64,000 nucleotides of DNA from JBLHZY01 sp047631555 (GCA_047631555.1 JBLHZY010000003.1:200153-264152), one strand, 5' to 3'; counted from the first letter of the stretch, positions 34,233 through 43,103 are shown. Program-made: numbers and translations. The notes: generated from the letters alone by a model not told the origin.

Positions 34233-36037
34233 TAGAACGTCCGTGCTTTTGGCGCGATGCGTTTGAGCGAAATGCCGCCCTCGGCTTCGGTGGAAAGCGG
34301 CGCGGTCACGACCGGGCGATAGGACAGATCAACGTTGTTGCCATTCACACGGCTGATTGTATGGACGCGCCATTTCTTATCGTCGCGTTTGGTGAAGTCC
34401 TCATGCGCATGGGCGCCGCGGCTTTCTTTGCGCGCTTCGGCGCCTACGATTGTTGCCAGAGCGTTTGGCATCAGGTTGGTCAGCTCAAGCGTTTCCATCA
34501 AATCGGAGTTCCAAACGAGGCTTTTGTCGGTAACCTTCAGATCGGAGATTTTGCCCGCGATTGCTGTCATCTTGTCGACGCCCTCGGCCAGCGTTTCGGA
34601 TGTCCGGAAAACGGCGGCGTCTGATTGCATGGTGCGCTGCATCTCAAGGCGCAGATCGGCGGTTGGGATGCCGCCGCTTGCATTGCGCAGCCCATCAAAG
34701 CGATCAAAGGCTGCATCAATTGACGCCTGATTTGGCACGGGATTGGCCGCTTCGGGATCAACGATTTTGCCGGCTTTGATCGCAGAGGCGCGTCCAAAGA
34801 CAACCAGATCGATCAGCGAGTTGGAGCCAAGGCGATTGGCGCCGTGCACAGAGGCACAGCCCGCTTCACCCACAGCCATAAGGCCGGGCACAACCGCGTT
34901 TTGATCATCCTTGCTTGGGTTAAGCACTTCGCCCCAATAGTTGGTCGGAATGCCGCCCATGTTATAGTGCACAGTTGGCAAAACGGGGATCGGCTCTTTG
35001 TTAACGTCAACGCCTGCAAAGATTTTCGCGCTTTCCGAGATGCCGGGTAGGCGCTCGGCCAGGGCTTCTGGCGGCAGGTGGTTGAGGTTGAGGAAGATGT
35101 GATCGCCATGTTCGCCAACGCCGCGGCCTTCGCGAATTTCCATCGTCATCGAGCGGGAAACGTAATCGCGCGGTGCGAGGTCTTTGTACTGAGGTGCGTA
35201 GCGCTCCATAAAGCGTTCGCCCTCAGAATTGGTCAGATAGCCGCCTTCGCCGCGCGCACCCTCGGTGATCAAGCAGCCAGAGCCGTAGATCCCGGTTGGG
35301 TGAAACTGAACGAATTCCATGTCCTGTAGCGCGAGGCCTGCGCGGGCCACCATGCCGCCGCCATCACCAGTACAGGTGTGGGCTGATGTCGCGGAGAAAT
35401 AGGCGCGCCCGTAGCCGCCAGTCGCCAGAACGACCATTTTGGCGGAGAAGAGGTGCATCGTGCCATCGTCAAGCTTCCAGCATAGAACGCCTTGGCAGGT
35501 GCCATCTTCGCCCATGATCAGATCAATGGCGAAATATTCGATGTAGAATTCTGCGTTGTGTTTGAGGCTTTGGCCATAAAGCGTGTGCAGGATGGCGTGG
35601 CCTGTGCGGTCGGCCGCGGCGCAGGTCCGCTGAACTGCGGGGCCTTCGCCAAATTCGGTTGTGTGGCCGCCAAAGGGGCGCTGATAAATCTTGCCCTCTT
35701 CGGTGCGTGAGAAGGGCACGCCGTAATGCTCAAGCTCATAAACCGCTTTTGGCGCTTCGCGGGCGAGGTATTCCATCGCATCCGTATCACCAAGCCAATC
35801 AGAGCCCTTTACGGTATCATACATGTGCCACTGCCAGTGATCCGGGCCCATGTTTGAGAGCGAGGCCGCGATCCCGCCTTGAGCGGCAACCGTATGAGAG
35901 CGGGTCGGGAACACTTTGGTGACGCAAGCGGTGCGCAGGCCTTGTTCGGCCATCCCAAGCGTGGCGCGCAAACCGGCGCCGCCAGCCCCAACAACCACGA
36001 CATCGTATTCATGTGTTTCGTATTCGTAAGCAGCCAT
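34232..36037 (-). CDS. sdhA: Succinate dehydrogenase flavoprotein subunit
   Basis: 601 residues; oxidises succinate to fumarate using covalently bound FAD. The N-terminal dinucleotide fold is VVVGAGGAGLRATLGMAE, the His-flavin attachment is in SHTVAAQGGIAASL, and the substrate site has HPTGIYGSGCLITEGARGEGG (key QFHPTGIYG and GARGEGG). The C-terminal cap has the RKESRGAHAHEDF motif. Length is normal. It lies in the order sdhC-sdhD-sdhA, followed by two extra genes before sdhB. Confidence 0.97.
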   Translation of the reverse strand: MAAYEYETHEYDVVVVGAGGAGLRATLGMAEQGLRTACVTKVFPTRSHTVAAQGGIAASLSNMGPDHWQWHMYDTVKGSDWLGDTDAMEYLAREAPKAVYELEHYGVPFSRTEEGKIYQRPFGGHTTEFGEGPAVQRTCAAADRTGHAILHTLYGQSLKHNAEFYIEYFAIDLIMGEDGTCQGVLCWKLDDGTMHLFSAKMVVLATGGYGRAYFSATSAHTCTGDGGGMVARAGLALQDMEFVQFHPTGIYGSGCLITEGARGEGGYLTNSEGERFMERYAPQYKDLAPRDYVSRSMTMEIREGRGVGEHGDHIFLNLNHLPPEALAERLPGISESAKIFAGVDVNKEPIPVLPTVHYNMGGIPTNYWGEVLNPSKDDQNAVVPGLMAVGEAGCASVHGANRLGSNSLIDLVVFGRASAIKAGKIVDPEAANPVPNQASIDAAFDRFDGLRNASGGIPTADLRLEMQRTMQSDAAVFRTSETLAEGVDKMTAIAGKISDLKVTDKSLVWNSDLMETLELTNLMPNALATIVGAEARKESRGAHAHEDFTKRDDKKWRVHTISRVNGNNVDLSYRPVVTAPLSTEAEGGISLKRIAPKARTF

Positions 36038-36048
36038 TGGTTTGATCC

Positions 36049-36420
36049 TTAAAGCGCAATCTTGGCGAGCGCGAAGAGCCCTGTTGCTGTCAGCCCGTAT
36101 GAAAAGATGATCACTGTCATGACCAAGATTTTGCGGGTGGATTTGCGTGTGTAATCTTCGATCATGATCGTGGCGCCGCGGCGAAAGTGCTGCAGGCCCA
36201 CAACAAGGACGAGTGCGGTGAGGATCGCGGGCAAGGGGCGCGAAAAGGTTGCGATAACCTCTTCATAGCCGGAACCAAGCGTGCTCCCGAAAACATAGAT
36301 AAATGTCGGCACCATTAGCGCCAAGCCAACAGCGCTGATTTGCATGTACCAGTGGTGTGCAGTGCCCGTTCCCGAGGCGCCTTTGCCTACGGCGCGTTTG
36401 CGGTCTGTTAGATAGCGCAT
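36049..36420 (-). CDS. sdhD: Succinate dehydrogenase membrane anchor subunit SdhD
   Basis: 123 residues, three membrane helices. GTAHHWYMQISAVGLALMVPTFIYVF begins the first helix. GLQHFRRGATIMIEDYTRKSTRK carries the His (about residue 82) expected to ligate haem b and the Asp-Tyr pair (about 91-92) near the quinone site. Together with SdhC it anchors SdhAB and forms the ubiquinone site. It starts 10 bp after sdhC and ends 11 bp before sdhA. The start MRYLTDRKRAVG is typical for alphaproteobacteria. Confidence 0.93.
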   Translation of the reverse strand: MRYLTDRKRAVGKGASGTGTAHHWYMQISAVGLALMVPTFIYVFGSTLGSGYEEVIATFSRPLPAILTALVLVVGLQHFRRGATIMIEDYTRKSTRKILVMTVIIFSYGLTATGLFALAKIAL

Positions 36421-36430
36421 ATCAGCCCCC

Positions 36431-36814
36431 TCAGATCACGAAGAATGTAATTAGGGTCAAAACGACAGACCCGATGATAACGCCCCAGCCAAGCTTTTCG
36501 GCGGTTGGAATATCGAGGCCGTGGCCTGAATCCCAGAAAAGGTGACGAAGGCCTGCGAGGTAGTGATACCAGATCGCCCAAAGCGAGAGGCTAAAGACGA
36601 TATCGCCAAACCAGCAGGTCACGACCGAATTGGCGACCTTAAAGTATTCCGGCCCTGTTGCGGCGGCGCTTAGCCACCAAACAATCAAGAACGCGGCCAG
36701 GATCAGCGCATTGCCGGTGATCCGTGTGAGGATTGATGTCACTGAGGTCAGTTGAGGTCGGTAGACCGAGAGATGAGGAGAAAGTGGGCGCTCTACCCGT
36801 TTCACTTCAGCCAT
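36431..36814 (-). CDS. sdhC: Succinate dehydrogenase cytochrome b556 subunit SdhC
   Basis: 127 residues, three membrane helices. The family signature RPLSPHLSVYRPQLTSVTSILTRITG near the N-terminus (key RPLSPHLSVYRP and SILTRITG) and GLRHLFWDSGHGL, with the haem-ligand His, are present. First gene of the sdh operon. ATG 36814 is used; a longer in-frame extension to 37063 crosses the promoter with the tandem palindromes, so it is rejected. The start is about 130 bases downstream of the operator. Confidence 0.94.
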   Translation of the reverse strand: MAEVKRVERPLSPHLSVYRPQLTSVTSILTRITGNALILAAFLIVWWLSAAATGPEYFKVANSVVTCWFGDIVFSLSLWAIWYHYLAGLRHLFWDSGHGLDIPTAEKLGWGVIIGSVVLTLITFFVI

Positions 36815-36942
36815 TGCGGATCCCTTTCGCTGGTGCACCAACGGTGCTTTGAGAAATGTGATAACGATTTTTGAGCGCGAGTCACGGGGGGCTAGCGCTA
36901 TCGGGTGCGGTTTTTCGTCCCTAAGTAACAAATATTTTCCAT

Positions 36943-36973
36943 TGTGATCACGATTTTCGAGCTTGTGATCACA
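36943..36973. promoter_or_regulatory. Tandem palindrome operator of the sdh operon
   Basis: TGTGATCACG (36943-36952) and TGTGATCACA (36964-36973) are 21 bp apart centre to centre, 130-160 bases upstream of sdhC. The same pair with the same spacing lies upstream of sucC at 44219-44249. Confidence 0.75.
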
Positions 36974-37093
36974 TTTCCAGCGAATTCGGCCCGTTTCAAC
37001 GACAGGCTGAAAATAGTTAACGCTGACACAGAGATAGGCCTGTTCTCGGCGCTGGCCCCTCACGACTTTAAAATCGCCAGCGATGAATCAAAA

Positions 37094-37125
37094 AGCCCGC
37101 GCCGCCTTTAGGGGCAACGCGGGCT
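37094..37125 (-). terminator. Terminator after the TM2 gene
   Basis: AGCCCGCG (37094-37101) pairs with CGCGGGCT (37118-37125). On the minus strand it is followed by TTTTTG. Confidence 0.78.
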
Positions 37126-37150
37126 AAAATCGTCTGAATTCAGCGCTGGA

Positions 37151-37408
37151 TTAGCGGCTTAATGGGCGGCCCTGCTTATCGCCCATGGAGCCGATGATCA
37201 GGCGCACAAAGTCGATGATGGTCCAGATGCCGAGGCCGCCAAAGGTCACAAGCATCAAGAGGCCTGTGCCGACTTTGCCAAGGTAAAAGCGGTGAACGCC
37301 AAAGCTGCCGAGAAAGAAGCATAGCAGCACTGCCGGCACAAAGCCTTTGTCGCTTACTTCGCCTGGGGCTGGTGGTGGTGTGATTGTCGATTGGTCTAGA
37401 TCAGTCAT
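37151..37408 (-). CDS. TM2 domain-containing protein (first of two)
   Basis: 85 residues. TM2 domain: DKGFVPAVLLCFFLGSFGVHRFYLGKVGTGLLMLVTFGGLGIWTIIDFVRLI, with key FLGSFGVHRFYLGK and GLGIWTIIDFVRL. Two membrane helices are linked by the HRFYLG turn. The N-terminus is Pro-rich and cytosolic. Function of bacterial TM2 proteins is not settled. It lies 33 bp downstream of a second TM2-like gene on the same strand and ends at a terminator. Confidence 0.88.
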   Translation of the reverse strand: MTDLDQSTITPPPAPGEVSDKGFVPAVLLCFFLGSFGVHRFYLGKVGTGLLMLVTFGGLGIWTIIDFVRLIIGSMGDKQGRPLSR

Positions 37409-37441
37409 ATCAAGTTTCCCTCTGTTCTTTTTGTTTTGTCG

Positions 37442-37729
37442 TTACTTGGATGAAATGCGGATTGCATTGCCCTGCCCGTCATGGGCTTGCTCTGTGATCA
37501 AAAGGTAGAAAACCGCCGCCGAGTGAATGATATCGGCCGCCAAAAGAGCAAAACCTAAGAGCGGAAAGCCAAAAGCAAACAGCAGTACCGCGCCTACAAG
37601 CATCCCAAAATCGATGATGCCGTGTATAAAATTTTCCAGATAGAAATGGTGCACCCCGAGGATGCCGAAAATGCCGCATAGAATGACTGCGGTTCCATAA
37701 CTTTTATCAGATACGCCGTCTGTTTCCAC
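37442..37729 (-). CDS. TM2-like small membrane protein (second of two)
   Basis: 95 residues. SYGTAVILCGIFGILGVHHFYLENFIHGIIDFGMLVGAVLLF shows the TM2 pattern (GILGVHHFYLENF) with HHFYLEN in place of HRFYLGK, so it is a divergent paralogue of the neighbouring protein. Two or three hydrophobic segments. Probably co-transcribed with the 37151-37408 gene. No function can be assigned. Confidence 0.78.
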   Translation of the reverse strand: METDGVSDKSYGTAVILCGIFGILGVHHFYLENFIHGIIDFGMLVGAVLLFAFGFPLLGFALLAADIIHSAAVFYLLITEQAHDGQGNAIRISSK

Positions 37730-37892
37730 GATTATGCCCTCTCACCCGTCGATAGGGGTGAGTTTTAGCCTGCCGTGCATCGCAGCCTAAGCGAAACAAG
37801 CGCTTTCCCCTAAGGCAACGCAAAACTGTGGCACAAAATCCGCAGCACGCGCATTGCGCTGTGGATTGGGTTTTTGACTTAAAAACAATTGA

Positions 37893-38927
37893 TTAGATCG
37901 GCATAAGCGCCCAATAATCCAAATCAAGCAGCACATCGGGATGATATTTGCCATCCTCGCCGCGCAGGGCAAATTCCGGCGCGCCGTGCTTTACCGCCAC
38001 CAAACGCAGCCGGATCGCGCCAACACCGGGCGCATCCGTTTCGGCCTTATCGAGCACTTCGGACCAAGCGCGGATGGTATCGCCAGAGAAGCAAGGATTG
38101 GCGTGTGCGCCTGCATTGAGGCCAACAATCATCTGCGCATTGGCGAGCCCATTGAAAGAAAGCGCGCGTGCCAAGCTGATCACGTGGCCGCCGTAAATCA
38201 GGCGCTTGCCGTCTTCGCGGTTGGTCGCATCAAAGTGCACCTTGGCCGTGTTTTGCCACAGGCGCGTGGCGAGCATATGCTCGGCCTCTTCAATCGTTAC
38301 ACCGTCAACATGATCGATCTTTTCGCCGATCTCATAGTCGCCAAAGCGGTGCGGCTCGCCTGCTTGGGTGAAATCATAGTCGCTGAAGTTGATGCCTTCG
38401 GGCAGCGCCAAGGAGCTTGGATCAACCACACTCGCCAGCTCAGGGATTACCGTTTCGGGCGCAGGCGCATCGAGATTGGATTTGCGCACCATCACCCAGC
38501 GCACATATTCGAGCACGACCTCATCATGTTGATTGGTGCCGCGCGTACGGACGTAAACCACGCCCGATTTGCCGTTTGAGTTTTGCTTCAGCCCGATCAC
38601 TTCAGAGCTGGAGCGCAATGTATCGCCCTCATAAACCGGCTTGAGCCAGCGCCCTTCGCCATAGCCAAGATTGGCCACCGCATTGAGCGAAATATCGGGA
38701 ACGGATTTACCAAAGACCGTATGAAAGGCGATCAGATCATCCATTGGTGCGCGATCAAGCCCACTTTGGGCCGCAAACTCATCGCTGGAATAAAGCGCAT
38801 GGCGTGCCGGATAAAGCGCATGATAAAGCGCGCGTTCGCCCCCCGATATGGTGCGCGGAACAGCATGTGGGATCACATCGCCCAGCGCGTAATCCTCAAA
38901 GAAACGGCCCTTGTTCGTCTTGGCCAT
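37893..38927 (-). CDS. mch: Mesaconyl-CoA hydratase (MaoC-family, ethylmalonyl-CoA pathway)
   Basis: 344 residues with two hot-dog (MaoC-like) repeats: FFEDYALGDVIPHAVPRTIS and YEIGEKIDHVDGVTIEEAEH. The second repeat carries the hydratase region KVHFDATNREDGKRLIYGGHVISLARALS (key DATN and YGGHV). The protein interconverts mesaconyl-CoA and beta-methylmalyl-CoA. It heads towards its operon partners: DUF1737, NnrU and the malyl-CoA enzyme Mcl2 upstream on the same strand. Short spacers indicate one transcript. Family and context agree, so the call is firm; the alternative name is mcd. Confidence 0.92.
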   Translation of the reverse strand: MAKTNKGRFFEDYALGDVIPHAVPRTISGGERALYHALYPARHALYSSDEFAAQSGLDRAPMDDLIAFHTVFGKSVPDISLNAVANLGYGEGRWLKPVYEGDTLRSSSEVIGLKQNSNGKSGVVYVRTRGTNQHDEVVLEYVRWVMVRKSNLDAPAPETVIPELASVVDPSSLALPEGINFSDYDFTQAGEPHRFGDYEIGEKIDHVDGVTIEEAEHMLATRLWQNTAKVHFDATNREDGKRLIYGGHVISLARALSFNGLANAQMIVGLNAGAHANPCFSGDTIRAWSEVLDKAETDAPGVGAIRLRLVAVKHGAPEFALRGEDGKYHPDVLLDLDYWALMPI

Positions 38928-38928
38928 C

Positions 38929-39132
38929 CTACAGCGCTCCTAGTTTGGTCTCTGGCGTATAATCGCCCTCAGCATCTTTGATCACCGCTTGGGCACAGCG
39001 CATTTTGCCGGTCTCTGGGCAAGGCGCATAAGCAGGCGAGCCAAAGAGCTGCCAGCCCGCGTTTAGCGCCTCTGTAACCTTATGGCAAAAGGCGGATGTG
39101 TCGTCTTCGGTGAGCAGTCTGTAGGCTTTCAT
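38929..39132 (-). CDS. DUF1737 domain-containing small protein
   Basis: 67 residues starting MKAYRLLTEDDTSAFCHKVTEALNAGWQLFGSPAYAP, the DUF1737 pattern (key YRLLTEDD and LNAGWQLFGSP). Cytosolic, no signal. One base separates its stop from the mesaconyl-CoA hydratase ATG region and 3 bp separates it from nnrU, so it is in the same operon. Function unknown. Confidence 0.85.
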   Translation of the reverse strand: MKAYRLLTEDDTSAFCHKVTEALNAGWQLFGSPAYAPCPETGKMRCAQAVIKDAEGDYTPETKLGAL

Positions 39133-39135
39133 GAT

Positions 39136-39687
39136 CTATCCTGGAAAGGGCGAATAACCCAAGTAAGTGTGAAGACCTGCGATCACGGCAAAGACCGCAA
39201 TCGAGATGAGAACGAGGCGAAGATCGCCTTTGGCGGAACCGCCCGCATAGGGCACATAATCATGCACGCGCACATTGGTCAGCGCCATTGCAAGGAAGGA
39301 CCAGATGATGATGCCCCCAAATAAAATGATTGAGGCAAGATCGCCGCGCACCAAAAGATGCGCCACGCCCCAGACAATTGAGCCGGTGAGCATTGGATGG
39401 CGCAGTTTGCTGCGCAGGCGGCTTTTGGAATGCCCCAAGGCGATCAAGACAACGGCGATCAGCATCAACAGGTTGTTGGCATGCTGGCCCCAGCTTGGCG
39501 GCGTATAAACGGCGGTAAATTCCGCACCGCGATAGCCAATAACCATCAGGGCCACGGCCACAAATGCCGAAATCGCTACGATGCCTTTGGCCGCCCCCTC
39601 GGGCAGTTTGGCGCGCAATCCGGGCGTCATTTCTTTCATCAGGTGTGGAAAGGTCCACAAGATAAGTCCGAGAATAAGCAGTGCCAT
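39136..39687 (-). CDS. NnrU family membrane protein
   Basis: 183 residues, about five or six membrane helices. NnrU features are LILWTFPHLMKEMTPGLRAKL, SLAHLL-like GVAHLLVRGDLASIILFGG and the HP pair in SKLRHPMLTGSIVWG. The family is named from nitric-oxide metabolism regulation in Rhodobacter, but in this position it is part of the ethylmalonyl-CoA operon. I recall the same placement in other Rhodobacterales. AAAGGGG precedes ATG 39687. The role is unclear; a demethylase- or isoprenylcysteine-methyltransferase-like fold has been suggested for related families. Confidence 0.88.
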   Translation of the reverse strand: MALLILGLILWTFPHLMKEMTPGLRAKLPEGAAKGIVAISAFVAVALMVIGYRGAEFTAVYTPPSWGQHANNLLMLIAVVLIALGHSKSRLRSKLRHPMLTGSIVWGVAHLLVRGDLASIILFGGIIIWSFLAMALTNVRVHDYVPYAGGSAKGDLRLVLISIAVFAVIAGLHTYLGYSPFPG

Positions 39688-39706
39688 GGCGCGCCCCTTT
39701 CAGGAG

Positions 39707-40561
39707 TTAGCTTGCGGAGGCGGCAATCGCCTCTGCTTTGGCTAGAATGGATTTCGCGGTGGCGACATGCAAGTTCTCAACGATCTTACCATCCACAACG
39801 GCAACCCCTTGCCCGCTTGCCTCGACCTCTTCAAAGGCGGCAATCTGGCGGCGAGCCAGCTCGATCTCGGCCTCGCTTGGGGCAAAGGCCTCGTTTGAAA
39901 TTGCCAATTGCGCCGGGTGGATCAGTGATTTGCCATCAAAGCCCATGTCGCGGCCCTGTTCGCATTCCGCGCGTAGCCCGTCTTCATCGAGGTATTTGTT
40001 ATAGACGCCATCAAGCGCGATCAGCCCATAAGCGCGGGCGGCCAAAAGGCAAAGTTGGAGCGAAGCCATCAAAGGCGCGCGATCATCGGGCGTGCGGCAG
40101 TTGAGCTCTTTGACGAGATCATTCGTGCCCATCACGAAGCCTGCCATGCGCGGATGGCTCGCGATCTCGGCCGCATTAAGCATGCCAAGCGGCGTTTCCA
40201 TCATCGCCCAGAGCGGCACATCCGGGATCGCGGCGGCCAACGCCTCAATATCAGCACGCGAATTGACCTTGGGCAGCAAGATGCCATCGATTGGCAGCCC
40301 GACCATCGCCGCGACATCATCGCGGCCCCAATCGGTATCAAATCCATTGACCCGAACGATCTTGGCGCGGTTGCCGTAATCGCCCTCGGCAATCATTTTG
40401 GCCAGAAGCGCGCGCGAATTGGCCTTTTCATCAGGCGTCACCGCGTCCTCAAGATCAAACAGGATCGCATCACAGGCCAAGCCCTTGGCTTTTTCAAGCG
40501 CGCGCTCTTTTGAGCCAGGAATATAAAGGGCGGAGCGATAGGCGCGTGCGACGTCTGACAT
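39707..40561 (-). CDS. mcl2: (3S)-malyl-CoA thioesterase / malyl-CoA lyase homologue (CitE-like)
   Basis: 284 residues of the HpcH/HpaI-CitE family. RSALYIPGSKERALEKAKGLACDAILFDLEDAV is the characteristic start (key YIPGSKERALEKA and FDLEDAV). KIVRVNGFDT, WAMMETPLG, MGTNDLVKEL and GFDGKSLIHP (the CoA/Mg residues Arg, Glu, Asp and Lys) follow. The shorter length (284) and KSLIHP form match Mcl2, which hydrolyses (3S)-malyl-CoA to malate, as opposed to the about 320-residue Mcl1 lyase. First gene of the operon mcl2-nnrU-DUF1737-mch, with a candidate operator upstream. Confidence 0.9.
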   Translation of the reverse strand: MSDVARAYRSALYIPGSKERALEKAKGLACDAILFDLEDAVTPDEKANSRALLAKMIAEGDYGNRAKIVRVNGFDTDWGRDDVAAMVGLPIDGILLPKVNSRADIEALAAAIPDVPLWAMMETPLGMLNAAEIASHPRMAGFVMGTNDLVKELNCRTPDDRAPLMASLQLCLLAARAYGLIALDGVYNKYLDEDGLRAECEQGRDMGFDGKSLIHPAQLAISNEAFAPSEAEIELARRQIAAFEEVEASGQGVAVVDGKIVENLHVATAKSILAKAEAIAASAS

Positions 40562-40632
40562 GATTCTTCCTTCAAGCAATTATGTTGCGCAAATCACCAC
40601 AGATACGCACCTTTTCGCAAGCCTCAAATTGC

Positions 40633-40653
40633 CGCAACGCAGAAACCGTTGCG
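40633..40653. promoter_or_regulatory. Palindrome upstream of the mcl2 operon
   Basis: CGCAACG-CAGAAAC-CGTTGCG is a perfect 7+7+7 inverted repeat, 72-92 bases upstream of the mcl2 ATG. Half-site separation of 14 bp suits a dimeric regulator. No identity is claimed. Confidence 0.45.
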
Positions 40654-40846
40654 TTACAGGGAGTTAGGCCGCGCGCGGCGCGTTAACCAGATTTTTGCGC
40701 CTGATGGGTGATGATTATCATATTCGCAAAGGCATCGCGCCGTTTCTTAGCCGCTTTGCCAAGACTGCAACGCTTGGGCTCCTGCCGCCACTAAACTTGC
40801 GCATCGCAAGGGCCGGCGCGCGCCCCGCACCGTTAGGAATAGAGAA

Positions 40847-41164
40847 ATGAACTATCTTCGTCTTGCTCTTTGCTTTGGTGTCGGCGCGCTTTTCTTAAGC
40901 GGCGTGACCCCTGCCCAAGCACAATCCAATCAATGCGCGACGCGCGAACAAGTCGTTGAGCGGCTTGGTGAAAAATACGGCGAAACGCGCCAATCAATCG
41001 GCCTTGGCGCCAACAACGGCGTCGTCGAGATTTTTGCATCCGACGAAACTGGCACTTGGACGATCATCATCACGATGCCGTCGGGCCTTGCTTGCCTTGT
41101 TGCCTCTGGTCAAGCGTTTGAGACATTGGCTGAAGCGGCGCCGCTGCCCGGCAAAGACGCTTAG
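40847..41164 (+). CDS. Small secreted hypothetical protein
   Basis: 105 residues with a signal peptide ending TPAQAQ (cleavage after about residue 25). The mature part has two cysteines (NQCATREQV and GLACLVASG) that could form a disulfide, and a short beta-rich stretch NGVVEIFASDETGTWTIIITMPSG. The family was not recognised by name, but I recall similar short periplasmic proteins in Rhodobacterales. ATG 40847 follows GAGAAATG-type context. It is convergent with the TauE-like gene; the stops overlap by 4 bp. Confidence 0.65.
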   Translation: MNYLRLALCFGVGALFLSGVTPAQAQSNQCATREQVVERLGEKYGETRQSIGLGANNGVVEIFASDETGTWTIIITMPSGLACLVASGQAFETLAEAAPLPGKDA

Positions 41165-41913
41165 CCAAGCGCGTCAAAGATCAGTTTTGCCCCGGTGATC
41201 AGCAAAAACGCATAGGTCAGCTGGAAGAAAAAGCGATCCGAAACGCGCTTGTGCAAGAAAACGCCCAGCGCCACGCCGATAAAGGCGACAGGGATCAGCG
41301 CTATATCCGCGATCACCGTATCGCGGGTAAAAATGCCCAGCGCCGCATAGGGCAATACCTTCATCACATTGATGCCAAAAAACGCGAGCGCACTTGTTGC
41401 TTGATAGCGGGTTTTGTCCAAGCCCTGCGTGAGCAGATAAACGGCTGAGGGCGGCCCGCCCGCATGGCTGATAAAGCTCGTTAGCCCCGTGACAGCCCCT
41501 ACAACCACACCGCCTTTGCGCCCCATCCGGCGATCCTCAAGCTTGAGCAGCCCGAATTTGCGCGCCCCTTGAAAAAGCACAAAGGCCACGGCGACAATCC
41601 CGATAAACAGTTTGAATATCTTCGGATCGACGCTGCCAAAAATCACCGTTCCCAATGCAATGCCGACGATCGCGCCGGCCATTAATACGGCGGCATGCGG
41701 CCAATCCCATTTGCGCCAAAACGCGCCAACGGCGGCAATATCCATCACAATCAAAAGCGGCAGCATCAACCCAACTGCCTGACCCGGCGACAGAATCAGC
41801 GCAAGGAAGGGCGTGGCAGCAAATCCCATGCCAGAGCCAAAGCCGCCCTTGGAAATCCCTGCAAAAATGACCGCCGGGATCGCAAATGCGAAAAAGGTGA
41901 GACTCAACTCCAT
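41161..41913 (-). CDS. TauE/SafE-family exporter
   Basis: 250-residue membrane protein with about seven or eight helices. The N-terminal repeat has GISKGGFGSGMGFAATPFLAL (key GGFGSGMG) and the second has SFISHAGGPPSAVYLL, with HAGGPP, a common variant of the TauE signature. It is shorter than the 16829-17746 protein and belongs to a different subfamily. Probable role is anion or organosulfonate export. Single gene, convergent with the secreted protein gene; divergent from mdh. Confidence 0.85.
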   Translation of the reverse strand: MELSLTFFAFAIPAVIFAGISKGGFGSGMGFAATPFLALILSPGQAVGLMLPLLIVMDIAAVGAFWRKWDWPHAAVLMAGAIVGIALGTVIFGSVDPKIFKLFIGIVAVAFVLFQGARKFGLLKLEDRRMGRKGGVVVGAVTGLTSFISHAGGPPSAVYLLTQGLDKTRYQATSALAFFGINVMKVLPYAALGIFTRDTVIADIALIPVAFIGVALGVFLHKRVSDRFFFQLTYAFLLITGAKLIFDALG

Positions 41914-42076
41914 GTGCCGTTTTATCCCGATTTGTTAAGGTTTCCAGTGTTGTTAAGGCAATGTTAGCGGTATCGCCATAGGCATCTTCTAAGCGACGCC
42001 GCAGCGCCGCACCCTTGCGCGCTGGCGCATGAATGGCTAGGCATCGCGGCATCATTAACCTGACCGGAGAAAATTC

Positions 42077-43039
42077 ATGGCCAGAACCAAGATTGCCCTA
42101 ATCGGCGCAGGTCAAATCGGCGGCACGCTCGCCCACCTTGCTGCGCTCAAGGAACTTGGCGACGTCGTTATGTTCGACATCGCAGAAGGCACACCGCAAG
42201 GCAAAGCCCTCGACATCGCTGAATCAGGCCCCTCGGAAGGTTTTGACGCCGCGATGAGCGGCACGAACTCTTATGCTGATATTGCAGGCGCTGATGTGTG
42301 CATCGTTACGGCTGGCGTTCCGCGCAAGCCCGGCATGAGCCGCGATGACCTGCTCGGCATCAACCTCAAAGTGATGAAATCCGTTGGCGAAGGCATCCGC
42401 GACAATTGCCCAAATGCATTCGTGATCTGTATCACCAACCCGCTTGATGCAATGGTCTGGGCGCTGCGCGAATTTTCCGGCCTGCCGCATGAAAAAGTTG
42501 TTGGCATGGCTGGCGTTTTGGATAGCGCGCGTTTCCGTCACTTCCTCTCGGTTGAATTCAACGTCTCCATGCGCGATGTGACGGCCTTTGTTCTTGGCGG
42601 CCACGGCGATACGATGGTGCCGCTTGTGCGCTATTCGGCTGTTGGCGGCGTTCCATTGCCTGATCTCGTTGAGATGGGTTGGACAAGCCAAGACAAGCTT
42701 GATGCGATTGTGCAACGTACCCGTGATGGCGGCGCTGAAATCGTTGGCCTGCTGAAAACCGGTTCTGCGTTTTATGCGCCTGCGACTTCGGCGATTGAGA
42801 TGGCTGAAGCCTACCTCAAGGACCAAAAACGCATGCTGCCTTGTGCGGCCTATGTTGATGGCGCGCTTGGCCTCAAGGGCATGTACGTTGGCGTTCCAAC
42901 AATCATCGGCGCTGGCGGCATTGAGCGGATCGTCGACATCAAGCTCAACAAAGAAGAGCAAGCGATGTTTGATAAATCTGTTGAGGCGGTGAAAGGCCTT
43001 GTTGAAGCGTGTAAAGCGATCGACAGCTCGCTGACCTAA
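42077..43039 (+). CDS. mdh: Malate dehydrogenase
   Basis: 320 residues of the LDH-like malate dehydrogenase family. The NAD-binding loop is IALIGAGQIGGTLAHLA. The catalytic loop is VTAGVPRKPGMSRDDLL (Arg), ITNPLDAMVW (Asp/Asn), and the proton-relay His is in LGGHGDTMVPLVRYS. It converts malate to oxaloacetate in the TCA cycle and, through Mcl2, joins the ethylmalonyl-CoA pathway. GGAGAA precedes ATG 42077. It ends at a hairpin terminator and is separated from sucC by a glycosyltransferase gene on the other strand. Confidence 0.97.
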   Translation: MARTKIALIGAGQIGGTLAHLAALKELGDVVMFDIAEGTPQGKALDIAESGPSEGFDAAMSGTNSYADIAGADVCIVTAGVPRKPGMSRDDLLGINLKVMKSVGEGIRDNCPNAFVICITNPLDAMVWALREFSGLPHEKVVGMAGVLDSARFRHFLSVEFNVSMRDVTAFVLGGHGDTMVPLVRYSAVGGVPLPDLVEMGWTSQDKLDAIVQRTRDGGAEIVGLLKTGSAFYAPATSAIEMAEAYLKDQKRMLPCAAYVDGALGLKGMYVGVPTIIGAGGIERIVDIKLNKEEQAMFDKSVEAVKGLVEACKAIDSSLT

Positions 43040-43060
43040 GCGATCAGATTAGAATCACGG

Positions 43061-43090
43061 AAAGGCCGGGCAGAAATGCGCGGCCTTTTT
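43061..43090 (+). terminator. Rho-independent terminator of mdh
   Basis: AAAGGCCG (43061-43068) pairs with CGGCCTTT (43081-43088) and runs into TTTTTT. Confidence 0.82.
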
Positions 43091-43103
43091 TCGTATTGGG
43101 TGG

